A model generated the notes under the pieces. That model saw nothing but the letters and a program-made list of their open reading frames with translations, did no database searches and was not told the DNA's origin. DNA of 64,000 bases from a virus: positions 1 to 64,000 of the IMG/VR virus record IMGVR_UViG_3300028198_000256, one strand, 5' to 3'. Below, one piece after another: positions 10,858-20,003 of this stretch. The translations under genes and the position numbers were made by a program. Positions within the stretch are counted from its first letter, which is position 1, and each line of letters opens with the position of its first letter.

Positions 10858-12813
10858 TTAAACACTGCCGTCAAAAACCTTGTCTACATCTTGTTGACTA
10901 GTTTCTATAAAGGATAAACTTAATGACATCTGTGTTGGTGTTTTTGTTTGTCCAGCTACATTAAATCTCCCCTCTGAACCATAACCAACTCGACAATTAG
11001 TTAAAACCCAATAACTATTAAACGTAAGTGCGGTATTCCGCAAATCGATTTTATAATATCCAGGCAATACCCACTGAGACACCCCAGAATCGTGTTTTTT
11101 TGGAAGCATTAATTTTCTAAAATTAGTGATGATCTTTCTAACGACCAGATATTCTGTTTTACTCTTTGGGACAAAATTAAAGTTAATAGAAAACTCTCTG
11201 AATCCAATTCCATTAAACATAACGGATCTATTATTCTTTTTAGCTAATCCTCGAGCCGCCAGCAAATCTTTACCAGCACCTTCTTGAAATGTGTCACCGA
11301 ATACTTTTACAACTGAACTAGTCGCATCAGATGTCGCAAAATTTGATCCGGGGGTATTAACATTTGCCATCCAGTTTCTAATAACACTTCCGTCCTCACT
11401 CGCCCATTGCGCCTCATTTGCCATTTCAAATCCCTCTGGTACATATAATGCTATAGTGGCACCCAACTGGTCAGCACTTCGCGTGCCAAGTCCACCAAGC
11501 GCTTCCTGTATTATCTTATTCAAACCCTTCCCTATCAACTTCCCCCCGCCACTCGCTATCGATGATACGGCAGAACTGAAAGGATTTGCTGATGATAGAA
11601 CTGTTGAAACGCTCTCTAGAAGACTATCAGATGCCGCATCATTAGCTATATTTTGTATATCCTGTTTAAGAACCTTTTTATAATCTTCTGTCATGAACCC
11701 AGTAGCGTCATCTCCACCAAACATGGGTGTAAATTCAAGATATGGAGCCCCCTGATCCTGAATACCGAGTGGATATTCCAATGTCGGACCTATCTCACCA
11801 AATTGGACCGGCAGCGGCGTATTCATCCAAGAATCTATACCAGTTAATTGTGCTCTCAAATCGTCTCTCTCAGTGCGGGTATTAACGATGGGTTTTGGAG
11901 CGGTTTCTACCGTCTGAGTAATATCAGTAGATGGATTAACAGAAGCCTGTGTGCCTGGCATAGCTTGTTGCAATTTGGAGGTGACAAATTGTTGAGGGGG
12001 GAGTGTTTGGTCCTTTGGAGTCTGCTTGGGTGCGAGTCCCTGATTTAAATTTTTAAATACTGAAGGCAGCTCTGTGATATTTTTACCTCTAATCTCACTT
12101 ATTGCAGCGGCAGTTGACTGAGCATTAATATCTGCCTCACGTTGTTTTGCAGCAGACGACTGATTATCCTTTGCTTTTTGCATTGCTACTAATGATATAT
12201 CCCCGTTACTGTCTACTAACGGCACCATAATAACATCTGTATCGGGTGTTGAATATTGAGTAGCAGAACTATGAGGTTCGGGTGTGTTTGGGTTGTTTGT
12301 TTTAAGTGCTACCGTAAATTCGTCGGTTTCTATTGAATCAGTATCTCCCCAATGATCCTCATAAAAATCTCTTCCTTTTGTCTCTGTTATCTCTACAGTC
12401 TGTCCATTAGATAATGTCCTTTCTAATGGAAATTTCATCGAAATCGGTCCATTAGGTAGACTAATCGTTTCTCCACCACGGTGAGACATAATACCCATAG
12501 CCGTTGCCATTGACTGTAACTGAGCTTGTGACAAACCTGTCGCTAATTGATATGCATCAACTGCCCCCTCGTCACGAGCGTCTGCCACATCATCCTCATA
12601 ATAGGATTTTTTAACATCAAATATATTACCTCTGTCCAAATCAGAGTTATCCTCATACCTCCAAAGGTCACTTAAAATCATCGCAATTTCGTTAACATTT
12701 AGCTGGGGTTCCTGAGTTTCATTATTTTCTCTATCCAAAAGATCTGGAAATATTTCATATAAGTCTTCAGCACCAACCCAACCCTGGGCGGGGTCTAAGG
12801 TAATCCCTTTCAT
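10858..12813 (-). CDS. gp48: Baseplate tail-tube cap protein, gp48-like C-terminus
   Basis: A 651-residue protein, nearly twice T4 gp48 (364). The C-terminal 250 residues carry the tube-cap type pattern: ATIALYVPEGFEM, FREFSINFNFVPKSKTEYLV, a VRKIITNFRKLMLPKK helix and a final TPTQMSLSLSFIET strand. The N-terminal 300 residues are acidic, Gln/Pro/Thr-rich and look disordered, with an unrelated composition. I infer that the extra N-terminal region is a lineage-specific extension. The start ATG overlaps the stop of the small upstream gene (ATGA). Confidence 0.82.
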   Translation of the reverse strand: MKGITLDPAQGWVGAEDLYEIFPDLLDRENNETQEPQLNVNEIAMILSDLWRYEDNSDLDRGNIFDVKKSYYEDDVADARDEGAVDAYQLATGLSQAQLQSMATAMGIMSHRGGETISLPNGPISMKFPLERTLSNGQTVEITETKGRDFYEDHWGDTDSIETDEFTVALKTNNPNTPEPHSSATQYSTPDTDVIMVPLVDSNGDISLVAMQKAKDNQSSAAKQREADINAQSTAAAISEIRGKNITELPSVFKNLNQGLAPKQTPKDQTLPPQQFVTSKLQQAMPGTQASVNPSTDITQTVETAPKPIVNTRTERDDLRAQLTGIDSWMNTPLPVQFGEIGPTLEYPLGIQDQGAPYLEFTPMFGGDDATGFMTEDYKKVLKQDIQNIANDAASDSLLESVSTVLSSANPFSSAVSSIASGGGKLIGKGLNKIIQEALGGLGTRSADQLGATIALYVPEGFEMANEAQWASEDGSVIRNWMANVNTPGSNFATSDATSSVVKVFGDTFQEGAGKDLLAARGLAKKNNRSVMFNGIGFREFSINFNFVPKSKTEYLVVRKIITNFRKLMLPKKHDSGVSQWVLPGYYKIDLRNTALTFNSYWVLTNCRVGYGSEGRFNVAGQTKTPTQMSLSLSFIETSQQDVDKVFDGSV

Positions 12814-12926
12814 GATTTGTTTTCTCCTAACCGTTGACGTTGGTAACTACCATCTTGAACGAGTTTGCACCACGTTTGATTATCAAAACCAACCTCTAAT
12901 AATATTTCATCCATGGACATTCCCAT
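12810..12926 (-). CDS. Small 38-residue protein upstream of the tube-cap gene
   Basis: ATG at 12926 with an AGGGGTG ribosome site 4-6 bases upstream, ending in a TGA that overlaps the next ATG. The peptide begins MGMSMDEILLEVGFDNQTW. It is the first gene of the minus-strand baseplate operon. I do not recognise it; the tight coupling is the main support. Confidence 0.5.
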   Translation of the reverse strand: MGMSMDEILLEVGFDNQTWCKLVQDGSYQRQRLGENKS

Positions 12927-12961
12927 TTAACACCCCTATCTATCCTAATAAATTTAATTCT

Positions 12962-12969
12962 TATAAATA
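12962..12969 (+). promoter_or_regulatory. T4-type late promoter box TATAAATA
   Basis: A perfect TATAAATA lies 24 bases before the gp4 start, in the only divergent intergenic gap of the window. In T4 this -10-like box is read by gp55 with gp33 and the gp45 clamp. A gp33-like gene is present at 23596-23829, so the machinery fits. No equally good box is seen for the opposite operon. Confidence 0.7.
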
Positions 12970-12992
12970 TATATATTTAGTAATTAAATACA

Positions 12993-13430
12993 ATGAGATT
13001 TTATAAAGGCAAATACAAATTAAAAAATATTAATAAATATATAGGAAATAAAAACAACATTATATACAGGTCATCGTGGGAAAAACGGTTCATGAAATAT
13101 TGTGACTCCAATAATAATATAGTATCTTGGTCATCTGAAGAATTATATGTACCCTATATATCACCAATAGACAACAAATATCATAAATATTACCCAGACT
13201 TTTTAATTAAAATTAAAGACAATACTAACCAATTCAAAATAATTATGATAGAAATAAAACCACACAAAGAGACAATTAAACCTTTACACGGGAAAAGAAA
13301 AAGACGCACCACATTTTTAACAGAAATGAGCAAATGGGCAGTTAACTCTTCAAAGTGGCAATACGCACAAAAATATTGTCAAACAAGAAACTGGGAATTT
13401 AAAATACTAACAGAAGAACATATATTATGA
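12993..13430 (+). CDS. gp4: Head completion nuclease gp4
   Basis: A 145-residue protein of the gp4 head-completion family, about the size of T4 gp4. It shows the conserved IIYRSSWEKRFMKYCDSN opening, WSSEELYVPYISPID, the YYPDFLIKI strand and MIEIKPHKET, i.e. a D...E-x-K arrangement typical of PD-(D/E)xK nucleases, and the final WAVNSSKWQYAQKYCQ helix. gp4 acts with gp50 and gp65 to finish DNA-filled heads before tail joining. It is the first gene of the plus-strand unit, preceded by a late promoter box. Confidence 0.93.
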   Translation: MRFYKGKYKLKNINKYIGNKNNIIYRSSWEKRFMKYCDSNNNIVSWSSEELYVPYISPIDNKYHKYYPDFLIKIKDNTNQFKIIMIEIKPHKETIKPLHGKRKRRTTFLTEMSKWAVNSSKWQYAQKYCQTRNWEFKILTEEHIL

Positions 13431-13999
13431 GTAAAACCAATTTTAAACAATTACTACAACGGCTGTCATCGTCTGGAATAAAAGCAAACACACACAAAGC
13501 TAGAGAGTGGTTTAGATCAAAAGTAAGACAATCTGGCATAACTAGAACAACCCTGATGTTAGACAAGGAACGATTTTCTTCTGCTATCACCGTCGGGAAA
13601 ATGTACTGCTATTATTATAGTCCAAAACACGCAAAGATATTGCCGTACTACGACGAATTCCCGTTGATATTTGTTGTTGATATCAACAAGAACGGGTTCT
13701 TAGGGATCAACTTGCATTACGTGTCTCCGCGGGATAGACTTGTGATTATGGAATCACTATCAACAATCACGAACAACAAACGGTACGACAGAAGTACAAA
13801 ACTGGCTCTATCATACAACATATTAAAAAAAATATCTAAATATAATATAATAAAACCATGTGTAAAACAATATCTAATCTCACATGTAAGAAGTAATTTA
13901 ATGAACATAGAAGCTAATGAATGGGATATAGCTATATTTCTGCCAGTGCAAAAATTTAAAAAATCATCTCCATCTAAAATCTGGAATAGAGGTGTATAA
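13427..13999 (+). CDS. Conserved T4-like phage structural protein of unknown role
   Basis: A 190-residue protein whose ATG overlaps the gp4 stop (ATGA). It has the motif pair YYYSPKHAKILPYYDEFPL and GFLGINLHYVSPRDR, which I recognise as recurring in T4-like phages next to gp4, but I cannot name a function. The basic N-terminus (residues 1-35) and position among head/tail genes suggest a virion or assembly role. Confidence 0.75.
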   Translation: MSKTNFKQLLQRLSSSGIKANTHKAREWFRSKVRQSGITRTTLMLDKERFSSAITVGKMYCYYYSPKHAKILPYYDEFPLIFVVDINKNGFLGINLHYVSPRDRLVIMESLSTITNNKRYDRSTKLALSYNILKKISKYNIIKPCVKQYLISHVRSNLMNIEANEWDIAIFLPVQKFKKSSPSKIWNRGV

Positions 14000-14047
14000 A
14001 TGGAATATGATAAAAAATATAACAACTAATTTTCATGGAGAATAAAT

Positions 14048-14638
14048 ATGAAGTTAGACAAATTCATATCAAGTATATCATCACATACTAAAACAAACCG
14101 ATACAAATTAACCATAAATTCGTCGGAAAATCGTGGTGTGTCCTCTGGAACAGTTAACCCAAACGATAGTACAGTTATGTATATAAAATCATTTGATTTG
14201 CCAGGTATTTCTATATCAACCACCGAAATAATAGACGGAACTGGACCTATCAGAAAAATACCATATACTACAACATTTGAAGATATAACATTTACTGTGA
14301 TACTAACAAATACGATCAACCCGTTTCATCTGAGAGACAAAATTTTCAAGATGATTGATGATATTTCCCCATCCAAAAATGTTCATGCTGGAGGTGGTAA
14401 ATTCAGACCTATGAGGTATTATGATGAGGTTGCAATAAACACATTAAAAATAGATACTCTATCAGAAGACGAGGAAAAAGTATTTAGTTCATCGGTATTT
14501 CATAATGCGTATCCTATTGCAATAGGAGCAATATCATATGCATACTCAAATGACGAACCCTCCACTATGGATATAACTTATGCATATGAATACTGGACAC
14601 CGTTAGAACCCTCGGATGTACCATTCGCCGGATTATAG
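14048..14638 (+). CDS. Tail-tube-like protein (gp19/gp54 fold family)
   Basis: A 196-residue protein with the build of contractile-tail tube proteins: N-terminal helix, a SFDLPGISISTTEI loop-strand, IPYTTTFEDITFTVILTN and a NPFHLRDKIFKMIDDI helix, ending YAYEYWTPLEPSDV. T4 gp19 is 163 residues; gp54, the tube initiator, is 320. The place beside gp26 and the probable tape measure suggests a tube-initiation or hub subunit rather than the major tube protein, which is probably outside the window. A GGAG site precedes the ATG, and a near-late box (TATAAATG) lies at 13995-14002. Confidence 0.7.
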   Translation: MKLDKFISSISSHTKTNRYKLTINSSENRGVSSGTVNPNDSTVMYIKSFDLPGISISTTEIIDGTGPIRKIPYTTTFEDITFTVILTNTINPFHLRDKIFKMIDDISPSKNVHAGGGKFRPMRYYDEVAINTLKIDTLSEDEEKVFSSSVFHNAYPIAIGAISYAYSNDEPSTMDITYAYEYWTPLEPSDVPFAGL

Positions 14639-14707
14639 ATATTTCAAATAAGTGGCATCGACAAAAAATAATGAAAGACGCTTTAAACAATGAAAGGAAA
14701 AAAAATT

Positions 14708-15439
14708 ATGAATTTACCAAAAATAGAAACAGTAACATATGAATTGACAGTACCATCATCAAACGAAATTATAAAGTATAGACCCTTTTTAGTAAAAGAA
14801 GAAAAAATATTATTAATGACAAAAGAAAGTGAAAATCCAGACGCATTAGAAATTTCAGTTGTAATAAAACAAATTGTTAATAATTGTATACTATCTGATG
14901 TAAATATAAATGACCTTGCAACATTTGACTTGGAATATATATTTATAAATTTACGATCCAAATCGGTTGGGAATACCATTGATTTAATATATGACCACGA
15001 CTGTCCAAATGAGGAAACGACTGAAAATATACCATTTATCGTAAATTTAGATGAAGTTGTCGTGGAAGATATTAATCCAGATAGTAATATTATAAAAATA
15101 ACAGATGATGTATCTATTATTATGAAATACCCAGATTATGATCTAATAAAAGACTTATATTCTAATAATGAAGATAATAACAAAAAAATAGAAGATATGG
15201 AAATAGTTATTCGTTCAATAAAATATATTACTGAGAATGATACTAAACATCTTGTGGCTAATTATTCAACTGAAGAAATCACAGAATTTTTAGAATCGCT
15301 CACTTCTAATCAATTTAAAAAAATCTTTTCTTTCTTCAATACTATGCCGGCAACTTCATATAGAACAGAATTAAAATGTGAACATTGTGACTTTACACAT
15401 GACGCACACTTGACAGGAATAGTTGATTTTTTCGTATAA
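14708..15439 (+). CDS. gp26: Baseplate hub assembly protein gp26-like (tail chaperone, short form)
   Basis: A 243-residue protein with the gp26 family N-terminus (NLPKIETVTYELTVPSSNEI, then YRPFLVKEEKILLMTKES) and a C-terminal Cys pair region (LKCEHCDFTHDAHLTGIVDF). An earlier ATG at 14690 exists, but AAAGGA sits 10 bases before the ATG at 14708, so I take 14708. The family helps build the hub around the tape measure. The last codons contain a T TTT TTC slippery heptamer followed by an open -1 frame, so this is probably the short product of a frameshifting pair. Confidence 0.85.
   Translation: MNLPKIETVTYELTVPSSNEIIKYRPFLVKEEKILLMTKESENPDALEISVVIKQIVNNCILSDVNINDLATFDLEYIFINLRSKSVGNTIDLIYDHDCPNEETTENIPFIVNLDEVVVEDINPDSNIIKITDDVSIIMKYPDYDLIKDLYSNNEDNNKKIEDMEIVIRSIKYITENDTKHLVANYSTEEITEFLESLTSNQFKKIFSFFNTMPATSYRTELKCEHCDFTHDAHLTGIVDFFV
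15427..15433 (+). other. Slippery heptamer for -1 ribosomal frameshifting
   Basis: The sequence is T TTT TTC in phase with the gp26 codons (GAT TTT TTC GTA TAA), 2 codons before the gp26 stop. The -1 frame has a stop just before the heptamer (15424-15426) and is then open to 15603. This is the X XXY YYZ layout of programmed -1 frameshift sites in tail-assembly chaperone genes. Confidence 0.75.
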
Positions 15440-15603
15440 GTCTATATCATGATACATTATTTGAACATTATAAAACTAATTTTGCATTGATGCAACACCA
15501 CAACTATTCGTTAACCGAACTGGATAACATGATACCATTTGAACGAGATATATATATATCTTTATTGTCACAACATATTTTAGAAATGGAAAACAAAAAA
15601 TAA
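15433..15603 (+). CDS. gp51: gp51-like extension made by -1 frameshift from gp26
   Basis: After slippage the frame reads RISLYHDTLFEHYKTNF, then HHNYSLTELDNMIPFERDIY and a final helix, ending TAA at 15603 (56 codons). The segment resembles the C-terminal T-domain of G/GT tail chaperones (an aromatic-rich helix, then SLTELxxMIPFERxIY). The first ATG in this frame is at 15490, after the conserved start of the segment, and it has no good ribosome site, so independent translation is unlikely. The fusion product would be about 300 residues. Confidence 0.72.
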   Translation, partial: RISLYHDTLFEHYKTNFALMQHHNYSLTELDNMIPFERDIYISLLSQHILEMENKK

Positions 15604-15604
15604 T

Positions 15605-15820
15605 ATGATAAATAAAATAATCAAACTGGCAGAAGCTATAGATTCATTAAGAATATTTCCAAGAATATTTATATCTATATATATGATTTTATTATATAAA
15701 TCAATTATATGGTTTATGGATCTATCAGCACCAACATCAGAACAAGCAGCATTAATATCAGTAATTACTGGTGTTGGTGCTGCTTGGTTTGGTTTATATA
15801 TTGGATCAGGAAAAAAATAA
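15605..15820 (+). CDS. Small holin-like membrane protein
   Basis: A 71-residue protein with a hydrophobic segment at residues 18-38 and a second at 47-66 (AALISVITGVGAAWFGLYIG), with a charged GSGKK end. The TSEQAALISVITG..AAWFGLYI pattern recurs in marine phage small membrane proteins often listed as holins. It lies between the tail chaperone and the tape measure, so a virion role is also possible. Function is inferred. Confidence 0.65.
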   Translation: MINKIIKLAEAIDSLRIFPRIFISIYMILLYKSIIWFMDLSAPTSEQAALISVITGVGAAWFGLYIGSGKK

Positions 15821-15843
15821 AATAATAATAAAAGAGAACTAAT

Positions 15844-18800
15844 ATGCCTTCATTAAAATCAACGACTAATAAAGTTAAATCATCAAATTTAAATGATGTC
15901 ATAACTGAAAATACAAAAAATTTGTCATCAAACGATTCTCAGAAATTATTAGATGAAATTAAACAATCTCTTGATAATACAAATATAAATGATAATAAAT
16001 CATTAAACCAATTACATACGTCATTATCTGATATATCTAACTATATTAATTCTAATACAAAAATAACAGAAAACGAACATAGAATATTAAAAAATATAGT
16101 ACAACAACAATCTAATATAATAAAAAATGAAACTTCATTATCTACAAGAATATCAAAATCACTTTCAGATAAAACAAATGCCATAGCTGATAAAGGATTT
16201 GATTTTGACGCATCTACTATTGGAATCATGATGCAATCTCCTGCAATTGCATGGATGCTTGGAAAAATGCAAAAAGGCGTGGAATCTGGAATTAACAAAT
16301 ATAGAAACAAAAAACAAGAAGAACAAAGACAAAAAGAAGAATTTGAATCTAGAAGAAATAGATTCAATAGTGGACAGAAAACCGACCCAAAAGTCGAAGT
16401 TGATGTACACAAAAATATAATACCCGATGCCGCAAAATCATATTATACATACAAAATGCATGGTATGATGAAATCCATGACTAACACCAACACTCAAAGA
16501 AAACCAGTTAACCCAAACCCATTAGTGGGACCTACATACTCAGATAACAGTTCTCCTACATCTATAGAATCTATAATGGAGAATAAAAGAAGTGCAATTA
16601 GAATATATAAAGTATTAAAACATATCGATAAAGATTTACATAAAATATTAAAATGTGTATGTAAGAAATCTAAAAAGAAAAGAATGGTCAATCCAAACAA
16701 TGATTGGAATTTAGACCCCTTTAAGATATATGCAGCGTGGAAACTTTACAAATGGTTGAGAAAATTGTTCAAAAAACCAGTCGGTCCGGAAAAAAAGAAA
16801 AAAGCAGTCGGTCCAGAAAAAAAGAAAAAGCCACTCTTATTAGAAAAGATACCAGAAGCGGATAAAGTTAAGAAAAAACCAGTCACCACGGAATTGATAA
16901 AAAAACCAATCCTATTAGAAAAGGTTAAAAAAATACCCAATGTGAGGTTTAGTCCAAAATCCAAAAACTTGTTGGAAAGATTGATACTATCTTTAGAAAA
17001 ACTATCCAAAGTATGGTTTAAACCACGATACCAAAACTTGTTGGAGGCTCCAAAAACACAAACAAACCAAAAAATTTTTGGTTTAGGTCATAATGATGCA
17101 GTCAAAGTTAACTTAGGAGATCAGATATTCGATAAAGAACTTACAAAGTTACGTCAGCAAATGGCAGATAGCGGGGTATTATTGGGGAAAAATACAGAAT
17201 CGATTAAACGCAATACAGAATCGATTAAACGCAATACATCATTTAATGGGAAATCAACTGGCACTACATCTAATCCAAATACTGGAAAATCAACTGGCAC
17301 TACTGGTGGTTCTGGTTCAAAAACTACTGGTAGAAGAGATTGGGGAAGAACCGACCATTTTAATGATAACGGTGAAAAAACCCATACCACGTGGGAATAC
17401 AGAGGCAACAAGAATACTGATACCGGCGGGAGGGTTGGGACAGAAAGACCAACAGAAAGACCAGCGTCGTGGAGAGAAGACGGGAAGGTACATGTATCAC
17501 CGAGTGCAGAAAGCAGTAAGTATCAACTGAGACAAATGGGGATGTTTGAGGGTCTGTTTACTGGAGGATTTGCAATCTTAAATTTGCCCAAACAAATACA
17601 AGATATAAAAACTGCGCTTGACGAAGGTCACAATATAACCGCTGGTCTTGAATCGATATCGACTGCTCTGGAATTTATGCCTTACGTACCAGCACAAATA
17701 CTCGCCATAATAACCAATCTAATTGCTAGATACACATCACCAAAAGATGGATCCCTCGTTGATGAAAAAAAATTCAGGGATGAATTATCAATATTGCAAA
17801 ATGAGATGCAGCTTTATATTGCCACCAACTCATTCTGGGGAGAAAAGGGATTTGTATCTGATGTTGGTCAACTTGGTATTGATTGGGCAATACAAACAGG
17901 TAAAGCAGCATTGGGTGTAGTAAATGGTGAATTCAAGGATCAACTCATTGAGGCGTATCAGGGTAATCTTACCTTTTTACCCACAAAACTTGAAGCAGCT
18001 ACGCGTGCCCCAACTATCTATGATAAGGCCTTTGCGCTTAGAAATAAACCTGAATATGGTATCAACCAACAACTAATCGGTGATAACGCCAACGTTATCA
18101 ACCAACCTGGATTCTGGGATACCATAAGAAAAATCCACAATACAGTTGGCGATTTTGGCATTTCACTTAACCCTCTTGGTGAGGCACATGCATCAGAATT
18201 AATGCCCCTTCGACCACCTCTACCAGAAGGACATAGTTACTTAAACATATCAAAGGACTCAGAACACCTTACTAATGAAACCAAAATACGACAGGACTTA
18301 TTTCATGAAATGGATGATTCATTACTTAGCATGCACGAAACTGTTAGTAATATAAAAAGACAATCCGCAGAAGACACACCCTTACCAGCAGATGCTATAA
18401 CGACACTCCAAAATGGTCAATCAACAGACATACATGAACTACACAACAATTTATTATCAAATACCGAAAGAACATTCGAACATATTAATATTTCTATAGA
18501 AGATACCGTAGAAAATATAAGTAGTTCTTTAGAAAATACCTTTGCAAATATAGGTGGTTCTATATCAAACATGTTTGATAGTATAAATTTAATTTCATCG
18601 GCAAATGCAGATAATACCTCTAATAATTATGTCGGACATGGCAATGCCGGGTCACCAATACCAGCAGATGAAAAACGCAAATATGATTTGCTAACCCAAA
18701 ATGATGACGACATATTTCCAAGAGATTTTTCTCAATGGACAGACGACATGGATGACCATTATACTCAAGCAATAAATAATCTTGGTCCTACCGGTTTAGA

Positions 18801-19992
18801 ACAAACAAGAGAATCGAACAGAAATACTCAAACATTAACAAAGGCAATCAAGGAATTCAATAATAATCATTTGAGAACCATGTTGCCAGACAACCTACCG
18901 ACAAGTGCCAATGTTCCGGTAAAACCTAATTACGAAAAACGGGCAGAAACAGAGAGTGAAGGTAGGACAAGAAGATTTACGGCAGATATCGCGAGATATC
19001 TAGGAGATACAAGCTTAGCTAACAAATTAGATTCAAAACCACTACAAAAAGATTTTGAACAACCAGGAATAGACAACAATAATGTGAATCAAAATCCTAT
19101 ATCAAGAGGATTTCAAAATCAACAACTAACAATGTTACAAAAAGTAAATATGCTTTCAGAAGAAGACAGAGATACTTATGAGTTTGGTGATAGAGATTAT
19201 TCAGGATGGACAAATAAAATGCAAAATACATTGATAAATTCAATGGATGATGATGAATTTGGTGCCAGAGATTATTCAGGATGGACAAATAAAATGCAAG
19301 ACTATTCCGAATGGTCTAAGTTCCAGGCAGACCCAAGGAATAATGATTATTCTCCTAACCCTTGGATGGAATTACTTCCTAATCACCCTAAGTGGGACGA
19401 ACCATATAAAGAAGCAGAAACAGAATATTATAATGACTATAACAGCAGGAACAGTGAATATGATAATTCACCATATCAAGACATTGACAAATCTGAAACT
19501 GCCGCCAGAACCTATGCAGAAATATTAAGAAATTTACAAATACCACAATATATACAATCACAATTACCAAATGGAATGATAAAGGATTATAGCACAGGCG
19601 GATTTATTAGCCGAGGATTTTCCCAATCACCAAACTCATCTGATGAAGAAGGATTGGGCGGTGCATATGAAGCGTTTAATAAAAGAGCAATGGAAGGATG
19701 GAAACAAGAAGCAAAAAATGAAAGAATGAGATCCGGTAGACAAAGAAGAATAGAAGATGACAGAAACGCAAAAATATTTACTACCCCTACACCACATTAT
19801 GATGCTATGATGGCGAAAATGGCAGCTCACGACAAAGAATTTGGTTGGGGAGATATGGGGTATGATAGAACCGCAATAGAAGGATATAATCAACCAGCAA
19901 ACAACTCGGTGACAAACAACACAAACGTAACAAACAACTACTCGTCATCATCAAATAACTCATTCGCGTCATCTAACTATAACAACAACTAA
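15844..19992 (+). CDS. Probable tail tape-measure protein
   Basis: A 1382-residue protein following the gp26/gp51 chaperone and the tube-like gene. Residues 1-120 are a Ser/Asn-rich helical coiled coil; 260-390 are strongly basic with a duplicated GPEKKKK unit; 445-470 have a repeated ESIKRNT; 470-530 are Gly/Thr-rich; about 560-630 form a hydrophobic stretch (FEGLFTGGFAILNLP onwards); two YSGWTNKMQ copies lie near 1120-1150; a TGGFISRGF motif near 1245 is frequent in tape measures; and the end is Asn/Ser-rich. With the usual 0.15 nm per residue this would give a tail of about 200 nm, twice T4. It is too long for T4 gp29 (590), so the name rests on position and composition. Confidence 0.7.
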   Translation: MPSLKSTTNKVKSSNLNDVITENTKNLSSNDSQKLLDEIKQSLDNTNINDNKSLNQLHTSLSDISNYINSNTKITENEHRILKNIVQQQSNIIKNETSLSTRISKSLSDKTNAIADKGFDFDASTIGIMMQSPAIAWMLGKMQKGVESGINKYRNKKQEEQRQKEEFESRRNRFNSGQKTDPKVEVDVHKNIIPDAAKSYYTYKMHGMMKSMTNTNTQRKPVNPNPLVGPTYSDNSSPTSIESIMENKRSAIRIYKVLKHIDKDLHKILKCVCKKSKKKRMVNPNNDWNLDPFKIYAAWKLYKWLRKLFKKPVGPEKKKKAVGPEKKKKPLLLEKIPEADKVKKKPVTTELIKKPILLEKVKKIPNVRFSPKSKNLLERLILSLEKLSKVWFKPRYQNLLEAPKTQTNQKIFGLGHNDAVKVNLGDQIFDKELTKLRQQMADSGVLLGKNTESIKRNTESIKRNTSFNGKSTGTTSNPNTGKSTGTTGGSGSKTTGRRDWGRTDHFNDNGEKTHTTWEYRGNKNTDTGGRVGTERPTERPASWREDGKVHVSPSAESSKYQLRQMGMFEGLFTGGFAILNLPKQIQDIKTALDEGHNITAGLESISTALEFMPYVPAQILAIITNLIARYTSPKDGSLVDEKKFRDELSILQNEMQLYIATNSFWGEKGFVSDVGQLGIDWAIQTGKAALGVVNGEFKDQLIEAYQGNLTFLPTKLEAATRAPTIYDKAFALRNKPEYGINQQLIGDNANVINQPGFWDTIRKIHNTVGDFGISLNPLGEAHASELMPLRPPLPEGHSYLNISKDSEHLTNETKIRQDLFHEMDDSLLSMHETVSNIKRQSAEDTPLPADAITTLQNGQSTDIHELHNNLLSNTERTFEHINISIEDTVENISSSLENTFANIGGSISNMFDSINLISSANADNTSNNYVGHGNAGSPIPADEKRKYDLLTQNDDDIFPRDFSQWTDDMDDHYTQAINNLGPTGLEQTRESNRNTQTLTKAIKEFNNNHLRTMLPDNLPTSANVPVKPNYEKRAETESEGRTRRFTADIARYLGDTSLANKLDSKPLQKDFEQPGIDNNNVNQNPISRGFQNQQLTMLQKVNMLSEEDRDTYEFGDRDYSGWTNKMQNTLINSMDDDEFGARDYSGWTNKMQDYSEWSKFQADPRNNDYSPNPWMELLPNHPKWDEPYKEAETEYYNDYNSRNSEYDNSPYQDIDKSETAARTYAEILRNLQIPQYIQSQLPNGMIKDYSTGGFISRGFSQSPNSSDEEGLGGAYEAFNKRAMEGWKQEAKNERMRSGRQRRIEDDRNAKIFTTPTPHYDAMMAKMAAHDKEFGWGDMGYDRTAIEGYNQPANNSVTNNTNVTNNYSSSSNNSFASSNYNNN

Positions 19993-20003
19993 CGCGAGAA
20001 CAG

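Noticed and set aside
12927-12980. Late promoter for the minus-strand baseplate operon
   Set aside because: No TATAAATA on the minus strand in this gap; only the plus-strand box is perfect.
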